Translations under genes and position numbers: made by a program
Source of the DNA: JAIBJN01 sp963811635
GTDB taxonomy: Bacteria; Actinomycetota; Thermoleophilia; Gaiellales; Gaiellaceae
NCBI GenBank assembly: GCA_963811635.1
Contig: CAWESB010000015.1
Coordinates: 189,372-253,371, forward strand
DNA: 64,000 nt
Direction of reading: 5' to 3'
The notes under the pieces: model-generated
The model's database searches: none
Seen by the model: only the letters and a program-made list of their open reading frames with translations
What the model was told of the DNA's origin: nothing
Shown here: positions 33,148 through 40,960 of the stretch, one piece after another
Numbering within the stretch: the stretch's first letter is position 1
Layout of the letters: the number at the start of each line of letters is the position of its first letter

Positions 33148-34010
33148 TGGGCACCACCACGCTGCGGGAGCTCGAGCGCGAGCTGGCGCAGCTGCGGGAC
33201 GCCTCGACCGAGCCGGGCGCGGCGCCGCGCATGCGCGCCTCGGTGATGACGCACATCGCCTGGGTGCCGGAGCGCTGGGTCGAGGAGGCGACCGGGACGC
33301 TCGCCGGCCTCGCCGAGCGCCACCCGTCGCGCGCGATCCTGCTCTTCCCGAGGCCGGACGATCCCGACGCGCTCGAGGGCGAGGTCGACTTCCGCTGCTT
33401 CGTCCGCGGCGGTCAGCAGCGCGAGGTGTGCTCCGAGGTGATCTCCCTGCGCCTCTGCGGCGCGCGCGCCGCGGCGCCGGCCAGCGTCGTCATGCCGCTG
33501 CTCGTCTCCGATCTCCCCGTCTTCCTGCGCTGGCGTGGGCCGCTGCCCTTCGGTGCGGTCGAGCTGGAGCAGCTCGTCGGCGTCGCCGACCGGCTCGTGG
33601 TCGACTCGCGCGAGTGGCCCGACGCCGAGCGCGACCTGGGGCTCCTCCCGGAGCTCTTCGACCGCATCGTGGTCTCGGACATCTCCTGGGCACGAACGGA
33701 GCGGTGGCGTGCAGGCGTCGCCGACCTCTGGCCGGCCGTGGCCGAGGCGACGACGATTCGCGTCGCGGGCCCGAGGACCGAGGCGGGGCTCCTGCGCGGC
33801 TGGCTCGCCTCGCGCCTCGGGCGCGAGATCGCCCTCGAGCTCGAGCCGGCCGGGGAGATCGAGCTCGTCGAAGTGGACGGGCACGACTGCCACCCCGTCA
33901 GGCTCGAGGCCGGAACCTCGAGCGACCTTCTCTCCGACCAGCTCGAGGTCTTCTCCCGGGATCGCGTCTACGAGGAGGCCGTACGCAGCTTCTCGTCTCA
34001 GCCGACCTAG
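33147..34010 (+). CDS. opcA: Glucose-6-phosphate dehydrogenase assembly protein OpcA
   Basis: Allosteric assembly factor of Zwf. GTG 33147 shares one base with the zwf stop TAG; 287 residues. Family features: MRASVMTHIAWVPERW, RHPSRAILLFP, EVISLRLCG, VMPLLVSDLPVFLRWRGPLP, and ADRLVVDSREWP. The order zwf-opcA-pgl is the common actinobacterial one. The end of opcA overlaps the region where pgl must start. Confidence 0.93.
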   Translation: MGTTTLRELERELAQLRDASTEPGAAPRMRASVMTHIAWVPERWVEEATGTLAGLAERHPSRAILLFPRPDDPDALEGEVDFRCFVRGGQQREVCSEVISLRLCGARAAAPASVVMPLLVSDLPVFLRWRGPLPFGAVELEQLVGVADRLVVDSREWPDAERDLGLLPELFDRIVVSDISWARTERWRAGVADLWPAVAEATTIRVAGPRTEAGLLRGWLASRLGREIALELEPAGEIELVEVDGHDCHPVRLEAGTSSDLLSDQLEVFSRDRVYEEAVRSFSSQPT

Positions 34011-34609
34011 CGGAGACCGGCGCCGCCTGGATCGCCGAGCGGGCCGAGGGCCGGTCGCCCCTCCGGATCGCGCTCACCGGCGGCTCGACGCCGAGGCCGG
34101 TTTACGAGCGCCTGGCGGAGCTTCCGCTGGACTGGGGCTCGTGGCACGTCTGGTGGAGCGACGAGCGGGCGGTTCCCCCCGAGCACCCGGATTCGAACGA
34201 GCGCCTCGCCCGCGAGGCGCTGCTCTCCCGAGTCCCGATCCCCGAGGAGCAGATCCATCCGTTGCGCTCGCCGGAGGACCCGCTTCCGGAGCGGTTCGAT
34301 CTCGTTCTGCTCGGCATCGGCTCCGACGGGCACACCGCCTCGCTCTTCCCGGGCCACGATGACGAGCTGGCCGACCCGGGTCCGCTGGTCTACGTCCCCG
34401 TGCCCGGCCTCCCGCCGCCGCACCCGCGGATCACCTTCTCGCTGCCGTACCTCAATTCCCAGCCGCTCGTGGCCCTGCTGGTCTCCGGCGCGGCGAAGCG
34501 GGAGGTGCTGGGGCGGGTGCTGGACGGGGACGAGGAGCTTCCCCCCGCTCGCGTGCGGGCTGCCGAGACGGTCGTCCTCGCCGACGAGGCCGCGGCGCTA
34601 CCCGGCTAG
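33983..34609 (+). CDS. pgl: 6-phosphogluconolactonase, start codon not canonical
   Basis: Hydrolyses 6-phosphogluconolactone, completing the pathway encoded by this operon. The reading frame shows ADLAETGAAWIAERAEG, IALTGGSTPRPVYERLAE, WHVWWSDERAVPPEHPDSNE, DLVLLGIGSDGHTASLFPG and RITFSLPYLNSQPLVALLVSG, all typical of Pgl/DevB. No ATG, GTG or TTG lies in frame near the expected N-terminus. A strong GAGGAGG (33972-33978) is followed after four bases by ACG (33983), taken here as a provisional start giving 208 residues. Either a rare start codon is used or a base is wrong. Its last 12 bases overlap the convergent amidase gene. Confidence 0.85.
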   Translation, partial: TQLLVSADLAETGAAWIAERAEGRSPLRIALTGGSTPRPVYERLAELPLDWGSWHVWWSDERAVPPEHPDSNERLAREALLSRVPIPEEQIHPLRSPEDPLPERFDLVLLGIGSDGHTASLFPGHDDELADPGPLVYVPVPGLPPPHPRITFSLPYLNSQPLVALLVSGAAKREVLGRVLDGDEELPPARVRAAETVVLADEAAALPG

Positions 34610-35707
34610 CGCCGCTTCCAGCGCTTCGCCGACCGCGAGCACGAGGGCGTCCGCGCCCGGGCGGCCGACGATCTGGATCGACGCCGGGAGGCCCTCCTCG
34701 GCCGGGCCGCAGGGGAGAGCGAGCGCGGGCCAGCCCGTCGCGTTGAACGGTCGGGTCAGGCTGATCATCCGCTCGCGCAGGGCGAGGTCGCCGAGACCGA
34801 CGGGCGGGGCGACCATCGGCATCGTCGGCGTCAGGAGGACGTCGAAGCCGTCCAGCGCCGCCAGTGCCCGCCCACGGTATGCCTCCCGCTCCGCCCGCGA
34901 GGCCTCGACGGCCTCGTCGGAGACCGCGAACGCCGCCTCGAGCTTACGGCGGACGTTCTCGCCGTAGAGCTCGGCGTGCTCGGCGAAGAGGTCCCGGTGG
35001 ACGTCCGCGGCCTCGGCCTGGAAGGCCGGGTTCAGGTCGCCCGGGAACGGGAGGTCGATTTGCTCCGCGCCGGGAAGGAGCTCGGCGGCGGCCTCGACCC
35101 GGGCGCGCACGAGCGGATCGGCGTCCTCCGTCCAGGCTACCCCCGCCCGGACGCTCGCCGGGGTCGCCTCGGCCTGGAGGCCGAACGCACGCATGATCTC
35201 GGCGCAGGCGGCCACCGTGACCGCCATGGGGCCGACGGTGTCGAAGCTGGGGGCCAGCGGAAAGACACCGTCCGCGGGCACGAGCCCCCACGTCGGCTTG
35301 AAGCCGACGACCCCGCAGCAGGCGGCCGGGAGGCGGATCGAGCCGGCGCTGTCCGTCCCGAGGGCGACCTCGCAGAGGCCCGCAGCCAGTGCGGCGCCGT
35401 TGCCCCCGCTCGAGCCGCCGGGGATCCGGCTCGCGTCGAGCGGGTTGACGACCGCGCCGAAGTGCGGGTTGTCGGAGGTGATCCCGTAGGCGAACTCGTG
35501 CAGGTTCGTCTTGCCGACGACGCCGTACCCGGCCGCCTCGAGGGCGATCACCGAGCTCGCCGTCCGCTCGGGGACGTGCTCGCGGTAGATCGCCGAGCCG
35601 TAGGTGGTGACGAGGCCCGCGGTGTCGATCAGGTCCTTGACGGCGAGGCGAACGCCCGCCGGCGCCGGCTCGGGGACGGCGAGGAACGCCCGGTAGGGGT
35701 CAGGCAA
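34598..35707 (-). CDS. Amidase (amidase-signature family)
   Basis: 369-residue hydrolase of amides, substrate unknown. The catalytic Lys is in VRLAVKDLIDTAG, the cis-Ser loop in SRIPGGSSGGNGAALAAG, and the Ser nucleophile in LGTDSAGSIRLPAACCG, so the Ser-cisSer-Lys triad is intact. The C-terminal part is short compared with GatA (about 480), so it is not the tRNA amidotransferase subunit. The start is TTG 35707, eight bases inside the preceding small membrane ORF, implying coupling to the cytochrome oxidase operon. Its stop region overlaps pgl tail-to-tail. Confidence 0.9.
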   Translation of the reverse strand: MPDPYRAFLAVPEPAPAGVRLAVKDLIDTAGLVTTYGSAIYREHVPERTASSVIALEAAGYGVVGKTNLHEFAYGITSDNPHFGAVVNPLDASRIPGGSSGGNGAALAAGLCEVALGTDSAGSIRLPAACCGVVGFKPTWGLVPADGVFPLAPSFDTVGPMAVTVAACAEIMRAFGLQAEATPASVRAGVAWTEDADPLVRARVEAAAELLPGAEQIDLPFPGDLNPAFQAEAADVHRDLFAEHAELYGENVRRKLEAAFAVSDEAVEASRAEREAYRGRALAALDGFDVLLTPTMPMVAPPVGLGDLALRERMISLTRPFNATGWPALALPCGPAEEGLPASIQIVGRPGADALVLAVGEALEAALAG

Positions 35708-35816
35708 CCGAGTCGTAGATGATCGCGATCGCCACCGACCCGGCGAACAGCACGAGCGCGATCCCGAGGAGCAGGAGCCCCAGGCGCATGTTCTTGCGAC
35801 TCAGCTCGGGATCCAC
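35700..35816 (-). CDS. Small single-helix membrane protein (38 aa) after ctaB
   Basis: A short ORF from GTG 35816, which shares its G with the ctaB stop TAG, to TGA at 35702-35700. The product begins VDPELSRKNMRLGLLLLGIA and continues as one hydrophobic helix of about 24 residues, ending IIYDSVA. It fills the gap between ctaB and the amidase exactly, overlapping both, which supports translation. It may be a small oxidase or oxidase-assembly subunit; that is inferred from location and topology only, with no family recognised. Confidence 0.6.
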   Translation of the reverse strand: MDPELSRKNMRLGLLLLGIALVLFAGSVAIAIIYDSVA

Positions 35817-37018
35817 TAGACCAGCACCGGGTCGATCGCCATGGCGACGAAGAGGAGCGCGAGGTACGCGAGCGAGTAGCTGAACAGCCTGCGCGCGCGG
35901 ACCGGGGTCGTCTGGCGCTGGAGGGCGAGTGCGAGCCCGATGAAGGCCAGGCCGAGAACGGCCGCGCTGACGAGGTAGACCGCTCCGAGCGTTCGCCCGA
36001 GCACGGGCAGCAGCGTGACCCCGACGAGCACGAACGAGTAGAGGACGATCGAGCGTGCGGTCTCACGCTCGCCGCGCACGACGGGGAGCATCGGGATCCC
36101 GGCAGCCGCGTAGTCCCGCTTGATCAGGAGCGCCAGCGCCCAGAAGTGGGGCGGCGTCCAGAAGAAGACGATCAGGAAGAGCGCGAACGCGGTCAGGGTC
36201 AGGTTCCCTGTCGCGGCCGCGTAGCCGACGAGCGGGGGCACGGCGCCCGCTGCGCCGCCGATGACGATGTTCTGCGGCGTCGACCGCTTCAGCCAGCGCG
36301 TGTAGACCATGACGTAGAAGAGGTTCCCGGCCAGGGCGAGCAGCGCGGCGAGGACGTTGACGAAGCTCGTGAGGACGACGTACGAGAGGGCGGAGAGGGC
36401 GAGCCCGAACTCGAGCGCCCGCTCCGGCGGCACGCGGCCGGAGGCGACGGGGCGGGTGGCCGTGCGCTTCATATGCGTGTCGATGTCCGCGTCGAGGACG
36501 TGGTTGAGCGCGCTCGCGCCGCCGCAGGCCAGCGCCAGGCCGCCCAGCGTCGCCAGCATCAGGCCGGCGGAGGGCAACCCGCCCGCGCCCACGATCATGC
36601 CGCCGGCGCCGGTGATGAGCAGGAGCACCATGATCCGCGGCTTCGTCAGCGTCAGGTAGTCGCGCCAGGACCCGGCCGCGACCGGCACACCGCCGCGGAA
36701 GGCCACCGCGGTGCATACGGCGGCGGCCGCCAGGGCCGCGGCGCCGAGCGTCACGTGGAGCCAGGTGGGCGCGTCCGCCAGGGCTGCGAGGCCGGCGAAG
36801 GAGAAGAGGAAGAACGACGCCCCGGCCGACCAGAGCAGATCCGGGCGGTCCGGGTGCGCCAGCCGAGCGGTCAGGGCCGTCGCCGCGAGCAGCGCGAGCG
36901 TCACGTGCGCCGTCACGTCGTGGGCGAGGCCCCACGAGCCGGTCGCCACGACGGCGGCGACGCCGGCCGTGGCCGCGATCGCCGTCAGGCGCAGCCAGGG
37001 GCCTGGACGCGTGCTCAC
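35816..37018 (-). CDS. ctaB: Protoheme IX farnesyltransferase (heme O synthase) with N-terminal membrane extension
   Basis: UbiA-family prenyltransferase that makes heme O for cytochrome oxidase. 400 residues from GTG 37018 (GTGA overlap with ctaD). The catalytic core (about 115-400) contains DYLTLTKPRIMVLLLITG, the first Asp-rich motif in NHVLDADIDTHMKRTATRP, YVMVYTRWLKRSTPQNIVIGG, and TPPHFWALALLIKRDYAAAG. The first 110 residues are an extra segment of about four TM helices (GLAHDVTAHVTLALLAATAL and similar), absent from ordinary CtaB of about 300 residues. It resembles part of a CtaA-like heme A synthase membrane domain, a tentative reading. Confidence 0.92.
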   Translation of the reverse strand: MSTRPGPWLRLTAIAATAGVAAVVATGSWGLAHDVTAHVTLALLAATALTARLAHPDRPDLLWSAGASFFLFSFAGLAALADAPTWLHVTLGAAALAAAAVCTAVAFRGGVPVAAGSWRDYLTLTKPRIMVLLLITGAGGMIVGAGGLPSAGLMLATLGGLALACGGASALNHVLDADIDTHMKRTATRPVASGRVPPERALEFGLALSALSYVVLTSFVNVLAALLALAGNLFYVMVYTRWLKRSTPQNIVIGGAAGAVPPLVGYAAATGNLTLTAFALFLIVFFWTPPHFWALALLIKRDYAAAGIPMLPVVRGERETARSIVLYSFVLVGVTLLPVLGRTLGAVYLVSAAVLGLAFIGLALALQRQTTPVRARRLFSYSLAYLALLFVAMAIDPVLV

Positions 37019-38628
37019 GTCTTCAGCTCCTTGAGCCGCAGGCGCAGGTCGCGCAGCGGCCGGGGGCTCGAGACGTAGGGGACCTCGTCGAAGTTGTGGG
37101 CCGGGGGCGGCGAGGTCGCGTACCACTCGAGCGTGTCCGCCGTCCAGGGATCGTTGCTCAGACGTGGGCCGCTCCGCCAGCTCTTGGCGGCGTTCCAGAC
37201 GAAGACGAGCAATGCGATTCCCATGAGAAACGCCCCGAGGGTCGAGATCAGGTTGTACCACTCGAAGAGCCCCTCGCGATCGTACGTGTAGATACGCCGC
37301 GGCATGCCCATCAGCCCGAGCATGTGCTGCGGCAGGAACGCGGCGTTGAAGCCGATGAACAGGAGCCAGAAGTGGGCCTTCGCCAGCCCCTCGTCGTACA
37401 TCCGGCCGGTGATCTTCGGGAACCAGAAGTAGGTCCCGGCGAAGATTCCGAAGACGGTGCCGCCGAAGAGGACGTAGTGCAGGTGCGCGACGACGTAGTA
37501 CGAGTCCTGCGCCTGGTAGTCCACGGGATAGGCCGCGAGCATGATCCCGGAGAGGCCGCCCATCGTGAAGAGGGCGATGAAGCCGAGCGCGAAGTAGAGC
37601 GGAGCCCGGAACCAGAGGTGGCCCTTCCAGAGCGTCGCGAGCCAGTTGAAGATCTTGATCGCAGTCGGAACGGCCACGGCGAAGGACGCGATCATGAACC
37701 AGTCCGAGAGGTAGTCCGACATGCCCGTCGTGAACATGTGGTGCGCCCACACGAGCATGCTCGCGAAGGCGATGCCGATGGTCGAGAAGGCGATCGCCTT
37801 GTAGCCGAAGATCGGCTTGCGCGAGAAGACCGGGATGACCTCCGAGATCATCCCCATCGCGGGCAGGACCATGATGTAGACCTCGGGGTGGCCGAAGAAC
37901 CAGAACATGTGCTGCCAGAGGATCGCCCCGTCCTGGCCTGTGAAGAAGCTCGTGTCGACCTGGCGGTCGAGGAGGAGCAGCGTCACGGCCGCGGAGATTG
38001 TCGGGAGCACCAGCACCAGCAGGACCGAGTAGGCCTCCATCGACCAGACGAAGAGCGGGATGCGCATCCAGGTCATGCCGGGCGTGCGCATGTTGTGGAT
38101 CGTGACGATGAAGTTGATCGCGCCGGCCAACGACGAGAGCGAGGTCAGGTGCAGGCCGAGGATCCAGAGGTCCTGCCCCGACCCGGGGCTGAACTCGGCG
38201 GTCGAGAGGGGCGTGTAGGCCGTCCACCCCGAGTTGGCGGCGCCGCCGTCCGCGAGGAAGCTCGAGAGGATGATGAGCCCGCCGAGGAGGAAGAGCCAGT
38301 ACGAGAGCGCGTTCAGGCGCGGGAACGCCATGTCCTTCGCGCCGATCATCAGTGGGACGAGGTAGTTGCCGAAGCCCGCGAGGATCGGGACGACGAAGAG
38401 GAAGACCATCGCCGTGCCGTGGATCGTGAACAGCTGGTTGTAGGAGTTCTGGGTGATGAAGTCGTTGTCCGCCTGCGCGAGCTGGGCCCGCATCAGGAGC
38501 GCCATCACCCCGGCCGCGAAGAAGAAGAAGAACGCGGTGACGATGTAGAGGATCCCGATCCGCTTGTGGTCGACCGTCGTCAGCCAGCTGGTGACGCGGC
38601 CGTCGCGCCAGGTCGGGTTGACCGTCAC
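37015..38628 (-). CDS. ctaD: Cytochrome c oxidase subunit I
   Basis: 537-residue, 12-helix catalytic subunit holding heme a and the heme a3-CuB centre. Visible ligands and channels: TIHGTAMVFLFVVPI (heme a His), WQHMFWFFGHPEVYIMVLPAMG (CuB His and cross-linked Tyr), VWAHHMFTTGMSDY (CuB His-His), and VAHLHYVLFGG (heme a3 and heme a His). The start is near 38628 (MTVNPTWRDGRVTSWLTTVDHKRIGILY). It follows ctaC, whose stop is at 38645, and is coupled to ctaB by GTGA. No subunit III gene is in this window. Confidence 0.97.
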   Translation of the reverse strand: MTVNPTWRDGRVTSWLTTVDHKRIGILYIVTAFFFFFAAGVMALLMRAQLAQADNDFITQNSYNQLFTIHGTAMVFLFVVPILAGFGNYLVPLMIGAKDMAFPRLNALSYWLFLLGGLIILSSFLADGGAANSGWTAYTPLSTAEFSPGSGQDLWILGLHLTSLSSLAGAINFIVTIHNMRTPGMTWMRIPLFVWSMEAYSVLLVLVLPTISAAVTLLLLDRQVDTSFFTGQDGAILWQHMFWFFGHPEVYIMVLPAMGMISEVIPVFSRKPIFGYKAIAFSTIGIAFASMLVWAHHMFTTGMSDYLSDWFMIASFAVAVPTAIKIFNWLATLWKGHLWFRAPLYFALGFIALFTMGGLSGIMLAAYPVDYQAQDSYYVVAHLHYVLFGGTVFGIFAGTYFWFPKITGRMYDEGLAKAHFWLLFIGFNAAFLPQHMLGLMGMPRRIYTYDREGLFEWYNLISTLGAFLMGIALLVFVWNAAKSWRSGPRLSNDPWTADTLEWYATSPPPAHNFDEVPYVSSPRPLRDLRLRLKELKT

Positions 38629-38644
38629 TCGGTCCGGACCGCCA

Positions 38645-39682
38645 CTAGCCCTGGCCTGCCTGCTCCTGCTGCGCCGGAGCGAGCAGCTCGTTCGACTTGA
38701 TGTACTCGATCAGCGCCTGCACCTCGAACGCGGGCCAGCCCCGCCCGACGGGCGGCATGTAGACCGCGACGCCGGGCGTGTCGATGCCGTTGTCGAGGAT
38801 CGCGGTCAGCGCCTCCGGGTCGACGAGCGTGCCGTTCTTGGCGATCGGCGGGCCGAGGTCGCCCTCGCCGGCGAGGCCGTGGCACTTGGCGCAGACGCCA
38901 TCCCAGGTCTCGCGCCCGAGACGGAGCTGTGCGGCCCCCGGCTGGTCCTGGCCGGTGAGAAGCTGCAGGCTGCTCTCGTACTCCGACTGTGAGAGCACCT
39001 CGACGGTCGTGGGCATGACCGCGTGCAGCACGCCGCAGAGCTCGGCGCAGTGGCCCTCGTACACGCCCTCCTTCGTCGGCTGGAAGCGGAGGACGTTCGT
39101 CCGCCCCGGGATGGCGTCGCGCTTGCCGGCCAGCTCCGGCACCCACCAGCTGTGATTGACGTCGTAGGACGTCAGCTCGAGCCGCACCGGCCGGTCGACC
39201 GGGAGCGCGAGCGTGTTGATCGCGATCTGACCCTCGGGATAGACGTAGCGCCAGTAGAACTGGTGGCCTTCCACCTGGATGACCAGCTCGTTCGAGCGGT
39301 CTCCGGCGCCCTGGACGGCCTCCGTGCGCGCGAGCACGACCGCGGCGATCCCGACGAGGATCACCGCTGGGATGATCGTCCAGATGATCTCGATCCGCGT
39401 GTTGCCGTGGATCTGCGGGCCCTCGGCGTCCTCCGGCGTCGAGCTGCGGCGCCGGAAGCGGATGATGAAGAGGATGAGCGCCGCCTCGACGGCGACGAAG
39501 ACGACCGCACAGATGGCGAAGACGAACCAGTAGAGCTGGTTGATCGCCTCGCTGTTCGGCGATGCGGGGCTCGCCGGGGAGAAGCCGCCGTTCGAGGGCT
39601 CCTGCCCGAATGCGGCCGGGACGACGCCGAGGGCGAGCGCCGCGAGCGCGGCGGCGATGACGGCGGGTTTCGTCCTCCCCAT
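38645..39682 (-). CDS. ctaC: Cytochrome c oxidase subunit II with fused cytochrome c domain
   Basis: 345 residues from ATG 39682. Signal peptide (VIAAALAALALGVVPAAFGQ), two TM helices (about 48-72 and 97-118), then a periplasmic cupredoxin domain with CuA ligands: VNHSWWVPELAGK and EGHCAELCGVLHAVMP (CxxxC plus His and Met). A C-terminal cytochrome c domain (about 255-330) has the heme motif CAKCH and the axial Met in VYMPPVGRG. The fused heme domain classifies it as a caa3-type oxidase that can take electrons directly. Promoter region 39683-39790, no clear boxes. Confidence 0.96.
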   Translation of the reverse strand: MGRTKPAVIAAALAALALGVVPAAFGQEPSNGGFSPASPASPNSEAINQLYWFVFAICAVVFVAVEAALILFIIRFRRRSSTPEDAEGPQIHGNTRIEIIWTIIPAVILVGIAAVVLARTEAVQGAGDRSNELVIQVEGHQFYWRYVYPEGQIAINTLALPVDRPVRLELTSYDVNHSWWVPELAGKRDAIPGRTNVLRFQPTKEGVYEGHCAELCGVLHAVMPTTVEVLSQSEYESSLQLLTGQDQPGAAQLRLGRETWDGVCAKCHGLAGEGDLGPPIAKNGTLVDPEALTAILDNGIDTPGVAVYMPPVGRGWPAFEVQALIEYIKSNELLAPAQQEQAGQG

Positions 39683-39795
39683 GGGCCGTTGCGATTCTAT
39701 TCGGCCCGGCGGGAGCCCGGCTTCGACACGAATGTCACTCGTTCGAGGGAGTTGAAATTCACCCGAAATGTGGTTCAGTTAGGGCTAGCGAGGAA

Positions 39796-39817
39796 CCCTC
39801 TTTAGCGGCAAAGAGGG
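39796..39817. repeat. Inverted repeat upstream of ctaC
   Basis: Perfect 8-bp arms CCCTCTTT/AAAGAGGG with a six-base loop AGCGGC, 114 bases upstream of the ctaC start on the minus strand and 116 bases before the plus-strand gene at 39933. It could be an operator or an RNA hairpin. Confidence 0.45.
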
Positions 39818-39876
39818 ACTCGCCGTCGGCATCGCCGGAAGCTGGGAGAGGTTTTCGCGCGCCGAGGGGAGATTCG

Positions 39877-39902
39877 CTTGGGGGAACCCTGTTTCCCCCA
39901 AG
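39877..39902 (+). repeat. Strong inverted repeat just upstream of the hypothetical gene at 39933
   Basis: Perfect 10-bp arms CTTGGGGGAA/TTCCCCCAAG around a six-base loop, ending 30 bases before the GTG start. Possible operator, leader hairpin, or terminator of upstream transcription. No other gene is seen in 39683-39932. Confidence 0.5.
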
Positions 39903-39932
39903 AGCCCCACCGCAGAGCACTAGGCTTTCGGT

Positions 39933-40247
39933 GTGACGCACGAAGCCTGGGTCGTTCCACTTCCTGCCGGCGTGACCGAGCCGTTCGAGGTCTTCGTCAA
40001 CGGCGTGCTCCAGACGCCGGGCGTCGACTACGACGTCTTTGCCGGAACGCTCCAGTTCAGGAAGCCGCTTGCCCGTGAGGGCCGGCTCGGCCTGCTGCGC
40101 TGGGCGAGCATGTTCTTCGGTGTCGCCGGGACGTACCGGAAGAACGATTCGGTCGACGTCGTCTACGAGGTCGATGGACGGCGCGCCGTGGCCTCCGGGC
40201 TGACGATCATCCCGCCAGGCGGGCGAGAACCGTCCCAGTCGAGCTGA
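39933..40247 (+). CDS. Hypothetical protein
   Basis: 104 residues from GTG 39933; function unrecognised. No TM helix or signal peptide. The sequence is beta-rich, with FEVFVNGVLQTPGVDYDVFAGTLQF resembling repeats of structural or tail-fibre-like beta domains, then a short amphipathic stretch (LLRWASMFFGVAGTYRKND) and VDVVYEVDGRRAVASGL. Codon use looks like the neighbours, and the GTG after a possible upstream regulatory hairpin makes it plausible. The last 41 bases overlap tail-to-tail with the DUF4395/thioredoxin gene. Confidence 0.6.
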   Translation: MTHEAWVVPLPAGVTEPFEVFVNGVLQTPGVDYDVFAGTLQFRKPLAREGRLGLLRWASMFFGVAGTYRKNDSVDVVYEVDGRRAVASGLTIIPPGGREPSQSS

Positions 40248-40908
40248 CCGCCACGGCGGTGGGGACGAGCGCGACGCCGTACTTGTGCGCGAGCTCCGGC
40301 CGCCTGGAGACGTCGACGGTGACGACCGCGCGCCCCTCGTCCCGGAAGCGGCGCTCGAGGCTGGTGCAGGCGCTGCAGAGCGGGTGCGTGAACTGGAGGA
40401 CGACCTCGCCGTTCGGCGTCAGCCCGAAGTCGGCCAGCTCGACCCGGTCGAGGCGGTGCGAGCGGATGCCGCGCAGGCGCGCGCCGATCCGGTAGAGCTC
40501 GCAGCCCGTGCAGAAGCCGGTCGCGGCCGCCAGCAGCGCGAGCGCGGCGACGAGGAGGCCGAGCGCGGCGCCCAGCGTCGAGAGCCCGGTTGCGTAGGCG
40601 ACGGTCGCGGCGCCGAGGACGACGACGCCGACCAGGTTGGCGAAGCGCGGCGGCCGCGAGTCCTCGATCGGTCCTTCGCCGAAGCGGGGCTGGATCAGCT
40701 CGAAGTAGGCGACGCAGGGGAGGCAGTAGCGCCTGCCGAGGGTAAGGCCGATCGCCAGCTGGGCCGCGAGGAGGCCGAGGATTGCCCACCAGCCGGACAC
40801 GACCGCGACGAGCGCCAGACTGCCGATGACCGCCTGGTTGAACCGCGGCGCGCGCGCGTCGATGACGTCGAGGTCGCGATACGGGTCGGCCGTGCGCGTT
40901 CGCTTCAC
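40207..40908 (-). CDS. DUF4395 membrane protein fused to a thioredoxin-like domain
   Basis: 233 residues from GTG 40908 (KRTRTADPYRDLDVIDARAP); the frame is open to 40989 but the extra part would overlap the divergent sucA leader. The N-terminal DUF4395 part (about 1-150) has four TM helices and two conserved Cys pairs (RRYCLPCVAY and GFCTGCELY). The C-terminal part (about 155-233) is thioredoxin-like with active-site CxxC in HPLCSACTSLERRF and the cis-Pro loop ALVPTAVAV. A membrane-bound thiol-disulfide role is inferred. A perfect inverted repeat covers the start codon. Confidence 0.82.
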   Translation of the reverse strand: MKRTRTADPYRDLDVIDARAPRFNQAVIGSLALVAVVSGWWAILGLLAAQLAIGLTLGRRYCLPCVAYFELIQPRFGEGPIEDSRPPRFANLVGVVVLGAATVAYATGLSTLGAALGLLVAALALLAAATGFCTGCELYRIGARLRGIRSHRLDRVELADFGLTPNGEVVLQFTHPLCSACTSLERRFRDEGRAVVTVDVSRRPELAHKYGVALVPTAVAVSSTGTVLARLAG

Positions 40909-40918
40909 TTTGTGAAGC
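40902..40918. promoter_or_regulatory. Inverted repeat overlapping the start codon of the DUF4395/thioredoxin gene
   Basis: GCTTCAC-TTT-GTGAAGC on the plus strand, perfect 7-bp arms with a 3-base spacer, contains the GTG start (40908-40906) of the minus-strand gene and lies 43 bases before the sucA start. It could act as an operator or as an mRNA hairpin that hides the start codon. Confidence 0.45.
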
Positions 40919-40960
40919 CTACTGGCTCGCGAGCGGCTGGCGCTATGCTCAGAGGGCGGA

